NCBI GenBank assembly: GCA_026545765.1
Contig: CM048840.1
Span: 17,550,765-17,614,764, forward strand
DNA from: Plantago major
Lineage: Eukaryota; Streptophyta; Magnoliopsida; Lamiales; Plantaginaceae
Direction of reading: 5' to 3'
DNA: 64,000 nt
A model generated the notes under the pieces. The model was not told the origin of the DNA, made no database searches, and saw nothing but the letters and a program-made list of their open reading frames with translations. A program made the position numbers and the translations under genes. Of this stretch, positions 29,258-41,952 are shown piece after piece. Numbering within the stretch: position 1 is the stretch's first letter; each line of letters opens with the position of its first letter.

Positions 29258-29582
29258 ATTGTTTAGTGTCTATTAACTTAGTTGACTTTTTGTTGCGAAA
29301 TCATTCCTGTGGTCGTTATTTTATTTTATTTTCTAATTTTAGTCTTCTTTTATCTTAATTAGCTCCATGGTTGATTACACATTTAGTGGGATTGACATGA
29401 AAATAACAAGAAATGTAAACTAAGAAAATAAACTAACAAACAAATAATCCAACATAAGGTGCGAAATTCTAACACAAATAGTCAACCATAAGGTAAGAAA
29501 TTCTAAGAAACTTAAAATAACCTGCAAAAATCTACTTGGAGTTTGAGCTAGTGGATTAACAAAAGTCCACTCACTAAAGTAC
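29258..29582. other. Tail-to-tail spacer between the OTU and PMD genes
   Basis: The 3' flanks of two convergent genes. AT-rich, with a small direct repeat (accataaggt and acataaggt near 29450-29495). No other gene seen. Confidence 0.5.
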
Positions 29583-30214
29583 CTAATGACCCCTCCTCTT
29601 ACGAGGCTTACTCAATAAAAGTTCGGCGAGATCTTGTAAGCAATCCTTCATTTCATCATATTCGGGTTGTGGATTGAATCGTCGGTGGAATGGGGCGACC
29701 ATAGCAGTGATCTCCTTAAGCAATTCATGTTCATAATTTTCATATGTAAGTTCACTATATATATGAGTACACTAAGAAATTTGGACTCACGTCAGTAGCA
29801 TTAATGTCTCGAACTGCTTGCCCATGAGAATCTCTGCTTATCCTTGGATGTGTCCTCTGAAGATACCACTGTAGGTACTCTGTGTTGTTACCATCAGTGT
29901 GTACAGAATTTTGTCTGACTGACCTGAATGATTATAATATATACAATTAGTCCAAAAGGCTTTTAGTTTAAAATGTTTCTAAAGGGCTTTACTTATACTA
30001 ACTTTTGTGACAGATTGCACAAGTGATTACGCCACGTCTCAAACATTGTTTGGTCGACATGGTGTTTTACCACGTAACTATGTGGATTCTCTGTCCTTGT
30101 TGCTTTCAATGGAAGAATTAGCATGTGCGGAATCGACTGTCTGTACCCAAACTGTCGCATGACACGATATGGCATATATAGTTTGCAGTAACTCCGATAA
30201 TGTATAATACCATT
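29583..30214 (-). pseudogene. Plant mobile domain (PMD) gene, 3' part
   Basis: Exons on the minus strand are 29999-30214 (IIHYRSYCKLYMPYRVMRQF..., ...ETWRNHLCNLSQKL), 29791-29923 (SVRQNSVHTDGNNTEYLQWY...) and about 29583-29752 (YENYEHELLKEIT..., ending RKRRGH at 29583). The V-M-R-Q-F-G pattern followed by a W and Y-L-Q-W-Y is that of the plant mobile domain of MAIN/MAIL1-type proteins and their transposon-borne relatives. The gene is cut at 30214 by the insertion of the large LTR element; its upstream exons resume at 46175. It converges on the transposase-OTU gene. The function of transposon-borne PMD proteins is unknown to me; host MAIN-like proteins act in the nucleus in silencing and genome stability. 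Confidence 0.6.
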
Positions 30215-31865
30215 TGTTGGTCCAGATAACGGCAAAGTAAAAGACTGGGGGGGGGGGGTGTGAATAGTCTTTTAAAACTTTTGTCGATAAGCACAGTTTC
30301 TCAGATATCTGTGAAGATATCTGATACTTAATTTCAGAGAGCGGAAGACTTCTGAGATAAGTGCACGTATTCAGCAAGATAAGTGTAAGTACTTTGCAAT
30401 ATAAGTAAAACAAGTAATAAACTGCAGAAAGTAAATAAAACAAGTCTTTTTATAGTGGTATCTGAAGGTGGCGTAATCCTTCAACTAATCCACTTTGGTC
30501 ATTTTCAGACCTAGAATCCACTAAGATAAATGAGGTAACCTTACAGATATCTTTTCTTGATTCCTAAATGCACTAGGTTCCCAACTAAGTGTTCCCCCTG
30601 AGTTATTCCCCGGCTTTCACAGCCAAGTACTTCATGTACTCAGAAACCTTTTGAGCTGTTCCTTAGTTTCCCAAACTAAGTACTTCCTTTGCTCAATAAC
30701 CTTGGAGTTATTCCTTAGTTTCCCAAACTAAGTACTTCCTTTGCTCAATAACCTTGGAGTTATTCCTTAGTTTCCCAAACTAAGTACTTCCTGTACTCCA
30801 CGTCGTTTAAGGTGTTGGTTTTAGGTTTGTTTGTCAGGTGAGCTTCTTAAATAACTTATTCAGTTATTCAGATAGCTCTGTGAATCAAGTATACTTAATA
30901 CACTTTTCAATGTATGGTATCTTGTTCTCTACTGACCCAAGTCTATGGTAAGTGTTCAAGGGAATGAAACTTAGATATGATATCTTAGTTCAACTCTTCA
31001 CAGATAACAATGCTCGTTAAGGATCAGGACACTTAGAATTTTTGTGCTACTTAGAATCAAGAGCTTTGGTCGCAACAGAAAGCTTGAAGGTAAGTAGTTT
31101 GCTTGAGAGCGCTTGTGTGAGTATTCAGTGTGTTCTAAGGTGTGTTCTCAAGCAGTCTAAGTGTTGATATTTATAGATGAATTTGAGTGTCGTTTGAATA
31201 GTATCCGTTAGGCTTAAATCAAATTCAAACTATTGATATCTGAGTATAGTATCAGAGTGTGTTTGTCTTCTTCTTCGGTTACAACTTTTGTTCGACATTT
31301 ACATCACGCATTTAATGCACTGTACTATACTTTGTCCTGTAGTGCCAACGGAACTATGCAAGCTTTCTGAGGCTTTGCACGTTCTTTTCCAGAGATCATC
31401 ATAGCTCCAGATACCATTTGTTTAAACAACTTTATATTATGTTTCTTTTTCAGAAGCATATTTTATGTCTAAGGTATCTGAGTGTAGATATCTGTGGGCA
31501 CTTTCCTCGTCTCAGAAACCTTTTATTCTCAGATATCTTTTGCAACTCGTGTGTTTCAAAACACTTGTTTCTACAAGATATCTAGACATAGGTATCTGAA
31601 AAACCCTTGTCTTCAGCAATCTTGTGCAGTCTTCAAATCTTCAAATCCGTTGAACTTTTCCTGCTGGATGCCTTCTTCTTGGTCTTCTTCAGAAAATAAA
31701 AATTACATTTCGAGACCTAACATCCTATACAAGATTTGCTAGACTATCATACTTAGTGAGTTTCCTCTTTTACAGTGTTCAAGTGAACTAAGAATACTAA
31801 TCACCTTTCTGAGCTAAGATAAATCATTAGGTTGCTGATCAAAATCTAAACAGATATTCCTAACA
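30215..31865 (-). repeat. 3' LTR of copia copy 1
   Basis: In element sense it begins TGTTAGGAATATCTG and ends GGACCAACA. It is 1651 bp, about 50 bp longer than its partner because of one extra 52-bp internal unit near 30690-30790. Near the outer end a 12-G run (30247-30258) lies between inverted TAAAAGACT and AGTCTTTTA arms. Confidence 0.9.
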
Positions 31866-31880
31866 AATTTTCCCCATTTT
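31866..31880 (-). other. Polypurine tract of copia copy 1
   Basis: On the minus strand AAAATGGGGAAAATT directly precedes the 3' LTR, the position and composition expected of a plus-strand primer. Confidence 0.75.
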
Positions 31881-32256
31881 GATCAGTCAACGATGACTGT
31901 CTGACCTATTACAAATCTGGATGAGGAAACAATCCACCACTTAATCATTTCTTATGATCTTTTAATTCATATAATTAAGTGCAGAAAGTAAACATCAACC
32001 AAATCACAAGGTGTGATCTTTTCTGATAAGTTATCTTTTATTTAAAATGATATCTGAGAGTAAGTTCATCAGATATGATACAGAGAAAGCTTACAGATAA
32101 CTTTTTCAAGATTTAACAGAAAAGATCAATTAGCAAAATCACATAAACTACTTAGTCAAATAGAACAACAGGAGTTACCAAGCTCCAAGTGAACATTCTA
32201 AATGACAAGTCTTCAAGTCTTCAAAAATCTTCAAGTCTTCAAAACAGCTCCATGGA

Positions 32257-35200
32257 TCAGTCTGCAAATTTCCTATCACCAAACCTTTTGATATCATCAG
32301 AGTAGTCATAGAGAAGAGTTCTGACAATCATCTCTGTGTCTCTGGCAAATCCACAGACTTCCTTGTAGGTTTTGGTGGGATTTCTCTTGACAAAATGCTT
32401 GACCCACAGATACTTTCCCCACTTCCAGGCATGCTCGATTCTGATATTTGATAGCTTGAAGTATTCATAAATGATCTTCAGATATCTGATGTCACCCTTG
32501 TATTGATCTTCAGTTAAGTAGAAGGACTCATAGGGTTCCACCGCAAGTCTTGCTCTTGTGCCTGTTCCAATAATGTTGGGAATTCTGTGCATATCATCTA
32601 GCTTTCCATAAGGACATTCATCAGAGAGGTTCTTCTTCATGGCTTCTGTCCTCTTGATTACTTCAAAATCCGACCAAGCTTTGATGTGGTTGGTGTTAAT
32701 CAAGATTGACTTATCTTTTCTCCATGCCATGAGCTGTTTATGGATTGGTTATGGAAACCTTGAATTTACTAGTAAGTGCTTGAGTTCCAGAATCCAGTAG
32801 CCATTCTTCTGATTAATGCACATGTAGACAGAGGAATTGTTGTCATTCTTCACATACTCAATTTTGGCTTCTTCTGGCCTGAGTGGAAGTTGACTTTTTC
32901 TTTGTTCAGCTCTCAGCCTGTTCCTTCTTTGTCTAGAATTCTCCTTTGGGGGATTGCTTAATGAACCACCCTGGATTGACTTAGTATTTCCAGAGGGTGT
33001 ATTAGCTGCTAAAGGATTTGCAGCTGTGGGCTCAATTAGGCTATCAAATTTCCTTTTTCTGTGAAGAGGAGCTTCATCTTCATCCTCATCTTCATCATCA
33101 TCAAGATTAATTCTTCCGAGACTTTTGCAGCCTTCTTCATTGTCCAAGGATTTGATTTGGCCTTCTTCTTCTTCTTCAGAAGATTCATCAATCCCTCTTA
33201 CTTGTCTTCTCCTTGGAGCCTTGGTACTCCTTGGAGGTCTTTTTGCCATGGCCCTTGTTACCATTGTAGTTTCTTGGTCATTGGAAGTAGCTACTATTTG
33301 CAAAGCAGCTTGATTTGATGAGGGATCATTTATTCTGAGTGGTGGCTGGGAAGGTTTCTTGTTTCCTCTTCCTTTCTGAGCAGCACCAACTCTAGATTTC
33401 TTCTTTCCTCCCCCTGATCAGATCCAAATTCTTCCCCTTAGTCATTGTTGACTGACTAAGTGCCACAAAAGAATCTGAGAGGGACTCAAAATTCTTTTGC
33501 AAGTAGTTGTAGGCAGTGACGAACTTCTGAAGTTCAGCCTTGAGCTCCTGATTTTGTTTGATAAGTCCATTTTCCTTATCAGTGAGCTCTACCAATGGGC
33601 CTAGTATGGTAACTTTTTTCATGAAAAGCTTTTTCAGCTAATGACACATCATCGTCCCTTACCATTCCCAGATCCTTTTGAGCAATGATCATACTGGTTG
33701 TTCTCTGAGTGATAAGCTCAGTGAATTTCTGCATATTTGAGTGGACGGAGGCAATTACCTCTTTGTTTTGTGAAGACAGCTCCTTTTTAAGATGTGCCAA
33801 GACTTGGTATCTATTCATGTATTCTTGGGAGTGGACATTTGGCAGTTTGTTGAAAAATTCAGGAGCAATTAGCTTCCTTTTCAGATGAGAAACCGCTAAG
33901 TGTTCATTGCGGTGTTCTGCCAAAGTCTTGTCTTCTTCATCATCTGAGTCCTCAGCCCAGTGATCTTCATCCTCTTGGACATTTTCAAGATTTTCCAGTC
34001 CAACAACCATCTCAGAGATGGGCTTCTTTCCTTTCTGAGAGGAGGATGGTATGTCTTTTACTGATGATGCAGCCTTAGCATCATGCTTTTCTTTAGATAC
34101 TTCTTCAGTATCTAATTCCTTAGAAATAGCATTTACAGCATCCTGGAGCTCTTTAACCTCAGAGTAAGCTACTGTCTCTTGTAAGTATTGATCTTGTAGT
34201 TGATTGAGCTTATCTCTGGATTTAACTAGCTCTTCTTCAAGTTGAAGATGGAGCTGTTGCTCTTCTTCCAACAGTTGTTTGAGTTGAGCAGTTCTGGTTT
34301 GAGTATTTAATATCTTCTGAGTTGCTTCCTCAGAGTGCTCAACTACTTGTTCAGAAGTGTCTTTTTGTTGTTGGGATTGCTGTGAAGGATGGGTGGATTT
34401 CTGAGGAGATGGAGGAGGGCATTGCTCTGATGTCCTCTTAGTGTGCTTTTCAGCAGCTGAGGCATTGTTTCCTTGTGGAATTCCTCCTGTCCCTGGTGCA
34501 GGGGCATCATCATCCGTCATATCATCATCATCCTTTTTGTGATGGTCAGAGGGAGGTTCATCAAAGTTATTCTCATCTATTTCTTCCTCCTCATCGTCTT
34601 CAGATACAAGATTAATCACTTCAGGAATAGTGATCTTCTGCCCATTAACCTCTTCTTGTTCAGAAGGAATAAATTGTAGTGTCTGGGGCAGGACTGGCTT
34701 GAATGCCATCTGCAATCTTGTCTGACCATCTGCCTGTTTGAAGGCTTGCACCAATTTGTGTGCCACTTCCTTGGAAAAATCCTTACGCATTAAGGTAATA
34801 ACTTGATATTGTTCAGTAGGGAACATTGCGTGGATATAGTTTTCCAGGTCAAGAGCTCGTGCTTGTCTTGTTGGTTGATCTTTGATTCTCAGTATTTCAG
34901 AGAAATCAGAGCATCTTAATTAACCTCTGCCATTTCTTGAAGCATTGAATATGCTTTGGCAAGGTATGAGTCTTGAAGAAGGGAAGAAGGTTTTCATAGT
35001 CATCATTTGACTCCTTCTTGGCACTACTTTGAGCCTGAAAGAGAGAGTTTTGAATTAGTTTCAAAACTTGTGTAGATATCTGAGTTTTAGAGTAGTCAGT
35101 ATCATGTTACCTGCAACAGAATGCTCGAGAGGTTGGACTACTGAGGTTCCAGGTGCCTCAGATATCTGGATATGAGGAGGAGACTGGGAAGTCTGATCCT

Positions 35201-37961
35201 CAGTGATCTTTCTCTCTTCTTGAACCTGAGATTAGAAACATAACACTTAGAAAATTTTATGAAGAAAAAGTTCTATGTTCAGAATCAGATATTTGAGAGG
35301 TCAATTACCTCCACTATTGGAGGCTCAGATACTTGTTGCACAGAGACTTGTGCAGTCTCTGGAAATTTTCCTTGTGATGAAGGTTTTGATGCCTCATCAA
35401 TTTCCATTTGTTGTAGGGATTGAGCGGGCAATTCCCCCAGCAACTTCTACTTCTTTTTGAACCTGTTTAAGTAGAAAGTGTTAGTTTGAGAAAAATGATC
35501 AGAGATTTGTCTTTGAAGATTATAGGTATCTGAATGAAATACCTTCTCTGCAGAAGGTTCAGATACTTGTTCCTCAGAGACCTTGGAAGTCTCTGGATTC
35601 TTTTCTGAAGAGATAGACTTTTCAGTCTCTTCATTTTTCTTCTCAGTTGGAGCCTATTAGAAACAAACACTTAATAGTATTAGTCAAGTGTATAAACCAC
35701 ATATCTGAGATGTTATATCTTAAGGAACTGTCTACCTGTGAGACAGGCTCCTGTTCCTTAAGTGGTGAGGCTATGAAAGCCTCCTTCTCAGATTCTGAGG
35801 CAAGCTTTGCAGCTTCCTCTTGTTCTTTTTGTTTCTAATTCAGCCTGTAACAAAGAATTTTTATTAGTTAACAAGACAGAAAACACAAAGAAATTCACAA
35901 ATACAAACCATTCAGCTACTTGAGCAATGTCAGGCTGAGTGGTCTCTGGAACTTGTGACCCTTCCCTGAGTTGGTCTCGTTGTTCCAGTGTTGCTTCTTT
36001 GTTGGAAGTTTGAGGTACTTCAACCTTTTCCTGAGTGGCTAACTCAGTTGCCTCCCCTAGTTGATCATTCTGAGTAGGTGTCTTAGTTTGATCCCTCTCT
36101 TGGAGTTGGGGAACCTGCTCATTTGCAGGATTTTCTTCAGCATGTTGCATAGCTGATAATTCGAAATGGAGTTCATTTACCATTTCATCAACCACTTGTG
36201 GTTGTTGTGTTTGTCTGGAAGCAGAAGTTTGAGCAGTCGAGAGCTCTTCCAGATTTTTAAGTGTGGTGTTGACATCAGCGTCTACCAACACTAGGTCACC
36301 ACTCAGCAGGGCTTCTTGAAGTTGTTTATATGTGACTTTCCCTGATGGTGTGTTGGCACCAACAACCTTTGCTATAGGTGCTTGCTCAAGAATTTTGATG
36401 GTTGCTTTCTCAAAGAACCTTGGACCTTTTGTTCTTCCCTTTGCCTTGGTTACTTTTTTTTAACCTTGGGGATGGGATGTTCTCCTCGTCCGATTCGTCA
36501 TCAAATCGGAACAGAGTTATCAACAATCCTCACGCTTCGCAGAAAGAGTTTGAAGTTTCTCGGATTTATGAGTTCATCAAGGCTTTCTCGTAATAGTCTT
36601 CACATTTCGAAAGCACTTTCTTGTCAATCTACTTGTTCAAGAGTCGATGCCTCTTTTGCATTGATGATGAGTTCATCTTTATTGATGAGTTCATCTGCAA
36701 TGACGCCGTATCTGGGAATCGACAACCTCAATGGGTGTGCCTTCTAATTTGCCAGCAGACTTCTTCCGTGAAGTTCTGGGCTTCTTGGTCGCAACTTTTC
36801 CCTTAGATACCTCTTCAGTCTTACGCTTCTTGGAACCTTTCTGAGTTCCAGTAACCTTTTTCATCATGTTTGTATACTCATATTTGTAGAGTAGGTTATC
36901 ATAATGGCAATGTCTCTCCGAGCTCAATGCCAAGACATTCCAGAAGTAGCAAATTTTCATCCATATCTTATCGTGGCTTTTGGCTCAGAAGGCCCTTAAC
37001 GATTTTAGGCTCAAAGCTCAGATCTTCTTCACAAATTTCATGAAGGCATTTCCCCAATTAAAAGGGTTTTCCACCTTTTGTCTTGTTGGCTCAACAAGAA
37101 CATCATCATCCAGCGTTCTTGGCTTATCCGGTCAAGACCTCCTTGTAGACCATCAAAGCATCTGTGAAGGATACATGCTAACACATCCCAAATGGACCAA
37201 AAGATGTCTGGTCCTTATGTCGCCAGCTTAAAGTCGATGGGTATGTCCGGTTTGTCAAGATCACACACACATCAGATAGTTGCTTCACACCTTCAAGGAG
37301 ATCTTCATCCTGGTGTCAATTTCAAAATCCTTTCCAAGATTTTGAAGTTCAAACACATGAAAGTCGCTTCCAACAGATTTCTTGTCCTTGGACTTTGGTC
37401 TTGATAGACACTATCTCGGTGCCTTCAGAGATCTTGAAATAATTGTGGAGTTGTTGTAAAACTCCGGAACATCCAAATGAAGAAACTCCACCGGAAGAGC
37501 AGATAGAAAACCCTTGATTTTGCCTTTTCAAGCATATTAAGTACCAACTTCCCGTCACCGGTTTTCTATCATGCTACTGTGTATTCCTCAATCATGGCAC
37601 CACCCCAAATCATCCTGTGATTTGAAGTCCAATGATCAGGGTCGAATTCTCCGATCAACCGATTGTTTGTTATAACTAGCACTGGTGCTTGCTTTTCAGC
37701 AATACCAGTAGTAGCTTGGGATTTCTGAGAAGAAGCACGTTTGGGAGCCATCTCTTTAAATAGTGAAGTTTGTGAAAAACGAGAAAGAGATTTGGGTGAG
37801 AGATTAGTAATTCTTTGCAGAAAAACTAACAGATATTTGCAGAGGTTGAAGTAGAGTTTTTTGCTATTCTTGTGCAAGTCTGTATGTTGGATTAGGCGAA
37901 AGTAATTTCTTTTGCCAAAATCCCATATATATAGCAATGTAATCTCCACAGACATATACAT
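32257..37961 (-). pseudogene. Extra coding region after RNase H in copia copy 1
   Basis: About 5.7 kb of interrupted, protein-like sequence between RNase H and the 3' LTR. In element sense it begins near 37752 with MAPK and a domain holding DHWTSNHRMIWGGAM. Next come a Lys-rich nuclear-localisation-like stretch (about 36780), Gln/Pro/Glu-rich acidic segments with many VSE-like repeats, and a clear coiled coil (TRTAQLKQLLEEEQQLHLQL, about 34270). Further segments follow, ending with a 157-residue open stretch at 32257-32730 (ITLE-type charged, W-K-W-G-K-Y). I recognise no envelope, protease or enzyme motif and see no convincing membrane anchor. The position is that of the env-like region of Sireviruses. 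The same region is present in copia copy 2. Confidence 0.6.
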
Positions 37962-38399
37962 ACAAATTAATTTTGTGTGTAAGTATCTGTGAATTGCAGG
38001 CAGGCGTGAGTAAAAGCTTGTTGGGCATTAAATGCATAGTGGGCCCTGTCGGAATTTTAACAGTCCACTATTTACTGAGAGTTAATCTCTGCCGTAAAGA
38101 TCAATCGCCCAATTCATCAAGGGTCACCATTGCTTCTTCAGCAATGATCACAATCAACAAATGTGATTGTACCCATTTAATGAATTTTGGCTATTAGCTT
38201 TCTGAATCACGTTTCTGTATGACCAAGAACACTGTTTGCATCTGTATTTATCTCACACTTAGTATTTGTCCAAGTTTTACACAGAGATAGAAATAATACA
38301 AATTTCAAGAGAGTAGTTGACTGCAGACAGTTGTACTATTCTCTTTTGTGTTCCCCCTCACCGAGTGATCCAGATATCTGAGTACCCGTCTCAGGAATC

Positions 38400-38525
38400 T
38401 TTGAACAACCATTTTACCCTTTAGCCTTTAGTTTCTGAATACCCGTTCCAGATTCCTCTTCTCTGGATACCGGTTCCAGATTCCTTTTCTCTGGATACCC
38501 GTTCCAGATTCCTCTTCTCTGTTCT
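38400..38525 (-). repeat. 28-bp tandem repeats after the pol region, copy 1
   Basis: About three to four units of a sequence containing tctggatacccgttccaga. Each can form a small hairpin (TCTGGA...TCCAGA). The same array follows RNase H in copia copy 2 (58911-59040). Confidence 0.75.
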
Positions 38526-38562
38526 TTGATATCTTCTTCTGATATCTCTTTTCTGAACTTTT

Positions 38563-40504
38563 TCAGTTCTTTGGTAGCTCCATTAGTCCAAGACTGTGTC
38601 TTAAGGCTAAGAATCTACTTTCTTGTAGTGGCTTAGTGAAGATATCTGCAAGTTGGACTTCAGTGCCAATCTTGAGTATCTCTATATTGCCTTTTTCAAC
38701 ATGGTCTCTGATGAAGTGGTGTCTAACATCAATGTGCTTTGTTCTTGCATGAAACTTAGGATTCTGAGTTATGGCAATGGCACTTGTGTTGTCACAAAAA
38801 ATAGGAGTTTTCTCTTCATTGAGTCCATAGTCTTTGAGTTGTTGTTGTATCCACAATATCTGCGAAGCACAACATCCAGCAGCAATATATTCAGCCTCTG
38901 TGGTAGATGTGGCAATTGAATTTTGTTTCTTGCTGAACCATGATATTAATCTAGCACCAAGAAATTGACAAGTTCCTGAGGTGCTTTTTCTATCAAGCAA
39001 TGATCCAAAGATAGTCGGCATCTGAATAGCCAACCAAACTCAATCCACTCTCTTTTGGATACCACAATCCAACTTCTACAGTACCTTTTACATACCTTAA
39101 TATTTTCATAGCAATGTAGTAGTGTGACTGCATTGGATTTGTCTGAAATCTAGGACACACTCCAACTGCATATTGAATATCAGGTCTACTTGCAGTGAGG
39201 TATAGTAGAGATCCAATCAATTTCCTATACTTGTGTTCTTCAACACTCTTGTCAGATTCAGTATAGGTCATTTTGGTTCCAATGCTCATTGGTATCTTAG
39301 CATTCTTTTCAGAAGGCTTTAGATTGAACTTATTGAGCATATCCTTTGCATACTTTGTTTGACTAATGAATATTCCATCATTGAGTTGCTTGACTTGCAG
39401 CCCTAGGAAGTAATTCAATTCTCCCATCATGCTCATCTCAAATTTACATTTCATGAGTTCAGCAAAATCTTCACAAAGTTGCTTGTCTTTAGATCCAAAT
39501 ATAATGTCATCAACATATACTTGAACTAAAAGCAGTTTCCCGTCATGGTTCAGTGTGAAGAGTGTTTTGTCAACATCTCCTTTCTTGAAGCCACTTTCTA
39601 GTAGGTATCTGGCCAATGTATCATACCATGCTCTTGGAGCTTGTTTCAGCCCATACAGAGCTTTCTGAAGCTTATAGACCATCCTACTTTCTGAGGAAAC
39701 TTCAAAACCTGGTGGTTGCTCAACATAGACTTCCTCAGCCAGTTCACCATTTAGAAATGCACTCTTGACATCCATCTGATAAACTGTAAAGTCATTATGA
39801 GCTGCAAAGGCTAGAAAGAGTCTTATTGCATCCAATCTTGCAACTGGTGCATAAGATTCATCAAAATCTAGTCCTTCAGTCTGGGTGAATCCCTTGGCAA
39901 TCAACCTAGCTTTATTTCTGGTTATTTCACGAGACTCATTCATTTTGTTTCTGAAAACCCACTTGGTTCCTATTACAGATATTCCGTCAGCAAATGGAAC
40001 CAGTTTCCAGACTTTGTTTCTCTCAAATTGATCCAACTCTTCTTGCATTGCAGAGATCCAGTCTTGATCTTTTAATGCTTCTTCTATAGTCTTTGGTTCA
40101 ATTTTTGAGATGAAACATCCATAGAGACAACTTGCATTTTCAGCAATTGCTCTTCTAGTTCTAACTCCTTGGTCTATGGGACCAATCACATCTTTTGAAG
40201 GATGATTTCTTATCCATTTCATAATGGGTTTTGAACTAGTAGGATCAATATCAATTTGATTTGAATGTGAATCAATATGATCTTGATGAGATACTTGTGC
40301 AGTATCTGGGATATCTGACACATGGGATATGTCATGGATATCTGACACTTTTTCAGTGTTAGAGATATCTGGATTTTGCATTTTAGCAATCTCATTTACA
40401 GATACCTTTTCAAGATGAAGGTTCTCAGTAGCCTGTTCCATTTCTGGAATTTTCATAGGAAATTCTTCATCATGTCTTAGAGTCATCTGGTTGTTACTAA
40501 GCAT
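38563..40504 (-). pseudogene. Reverse transcriptase and RNase H region of copia copy 1
   Basis: Copia-type reverse transcriptase with [43 protein letters not shown] and the catalytic YVDDIIFGS at about 39510. It is followed by RNase H with DRKSTSGTCQFLG, ISWFSKKQNSIATSTTEAEY and KHIDVRHHFIRD. The region ends LPKN at 38563. These are the standard Ty1/copia blocks in the standard order. It is largely open. Confidence 0.9.
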
Positions 40505-40660
40505 AGGTTGCTTTTCATCGTCAGACTCGTCCTCTATATATTTGAATGATAGAATTGTTTCCTTCTGAGGATCCTTTTTCAGAATCTTTAATCATTAGTT
40601 CTTTGAACCTATCTGAGAGATCATCATTCAAGAGTACTTTCTTGTTTCCTTCATAGAATA

Positions 40661-41934
40661 CTACATGAATAGATTCTTCGATCTTTTGCGTTCTTTTGTT
40701 GTAGATTCTGTAGGCTTTGCTATCAGAGAATAACCAAGAAATACTCCTTCATCTTCCTTTAGTTGAAATGTTCTCAAGTATTCTTTTCCATTGTTAAGAA
40801 CGAAACATCTGCAACCAAACACCCTTAGATGTTTGATACTAGGGGGTCTACCAATGAAAAGCTCGTACGGAGTTTTGTCATGGTGTTTGTTAATCAGACA
40901 TCTATTTTGAGTGTAGCATGCTGTGTTTACAGCTTCAACCCAATAGATTTCACTTATTTCAGTGTCAGCAAGCATTGTTCTTGCTGCTTCTTTCAGGGTC
41001 CTATTCTTTCTTTCAGCAACACCATTTTGTTGTGGTGTCCTTACAGAAGATAGTTGATGTTGTATACCTTTGCAAGTACAAAACTCTTTGATGTACTGGT
41101 TCACAAACTCAGTACATGGTCTGTTCTGATTACAGATACCTTATCATTTTTCATAACTTCGAGCTTATTCAGCAAGTTAGGTATCTCAACCCTTGCATCA
41201 GATTTGTGTTTAAGAAAGACAACCCAAGTGAATCTCGAGTAATCATCAACAACAACCAGACCATACTTCTTTCCTGCATAACTAGTTACTGAGGATTCAA
41301 ACAGATCCATATGTAACATTTGCAGTGGCCTCTCACTTGAATGTCTAGTTTTAGACTTGAAAGATGTTTTGGATTGTTTTTCCATTTGGCAAGCTGAGCA
41401 TACACCTTCTTTTCTATATGCCATTTTGGGTAAACCAACCACCAACTCTTTCTTGGCTAGTTTATTCAGAGTTTTGAAATTCAAGCGACTCATTCTTTTT
41501 TGCCATAGCCAATTTTCTTCAGTGTGGCCAGATTGACTCACCATGAGACATTCTTCGGTTGTGGCAGATGCCCAATCAGCAACATAAAGATTTCCTTTAC
41601 GCCTTGCAACCAAGACTGTCTGCTTTGACTCATTGTCAATCACTTTACATAGTTTTGACTTGATCTTGACAGTGTACCCTTTGTCTACTAGTTGACTCAT
41701 GCTTTGGAGATTATATTTCAATCCCTTTACATGAAGTACTTCAGAGATTGTGAGGTCGCCGAACTTCAAATTGCCAAAACCTATGGTTGGATTTTCATCT
41801 CCTCCAGCAAACCTGATAACTGGTCCATCATTGCATTTTTTGTAGTTAATCAGATTTGCTTTGTCTCCTGTCATGTGCTTCCCACATCCACTATCAAAAT
41901 GCCACTTTGAGTTAGTCTTTAGAGTGTTCTGCAC
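40661..41934 (-). pseudogene. Protease and integrase region of copia copy 1
   Basis: The aspartic protease motif is DSG in WHFDSGCGKHMTGDK. The pre-integrase zinc-binding segment (KRMSRLNFKTLNKLAKKELV, CSACQMEKQSKTSF) and integrase core blocks (LHMDLFESSVTSYAGKKYGL, VVDDYSRFTWVVF, TPQQNGVAERKNRTLKEAAR) follow. The order protease-integrase before reverse transcriptase is diagnostic of Ty1/copia. Confidence 0.88.
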
Positions 41935-41952
41935 AAAACAGGAAACATGAGA

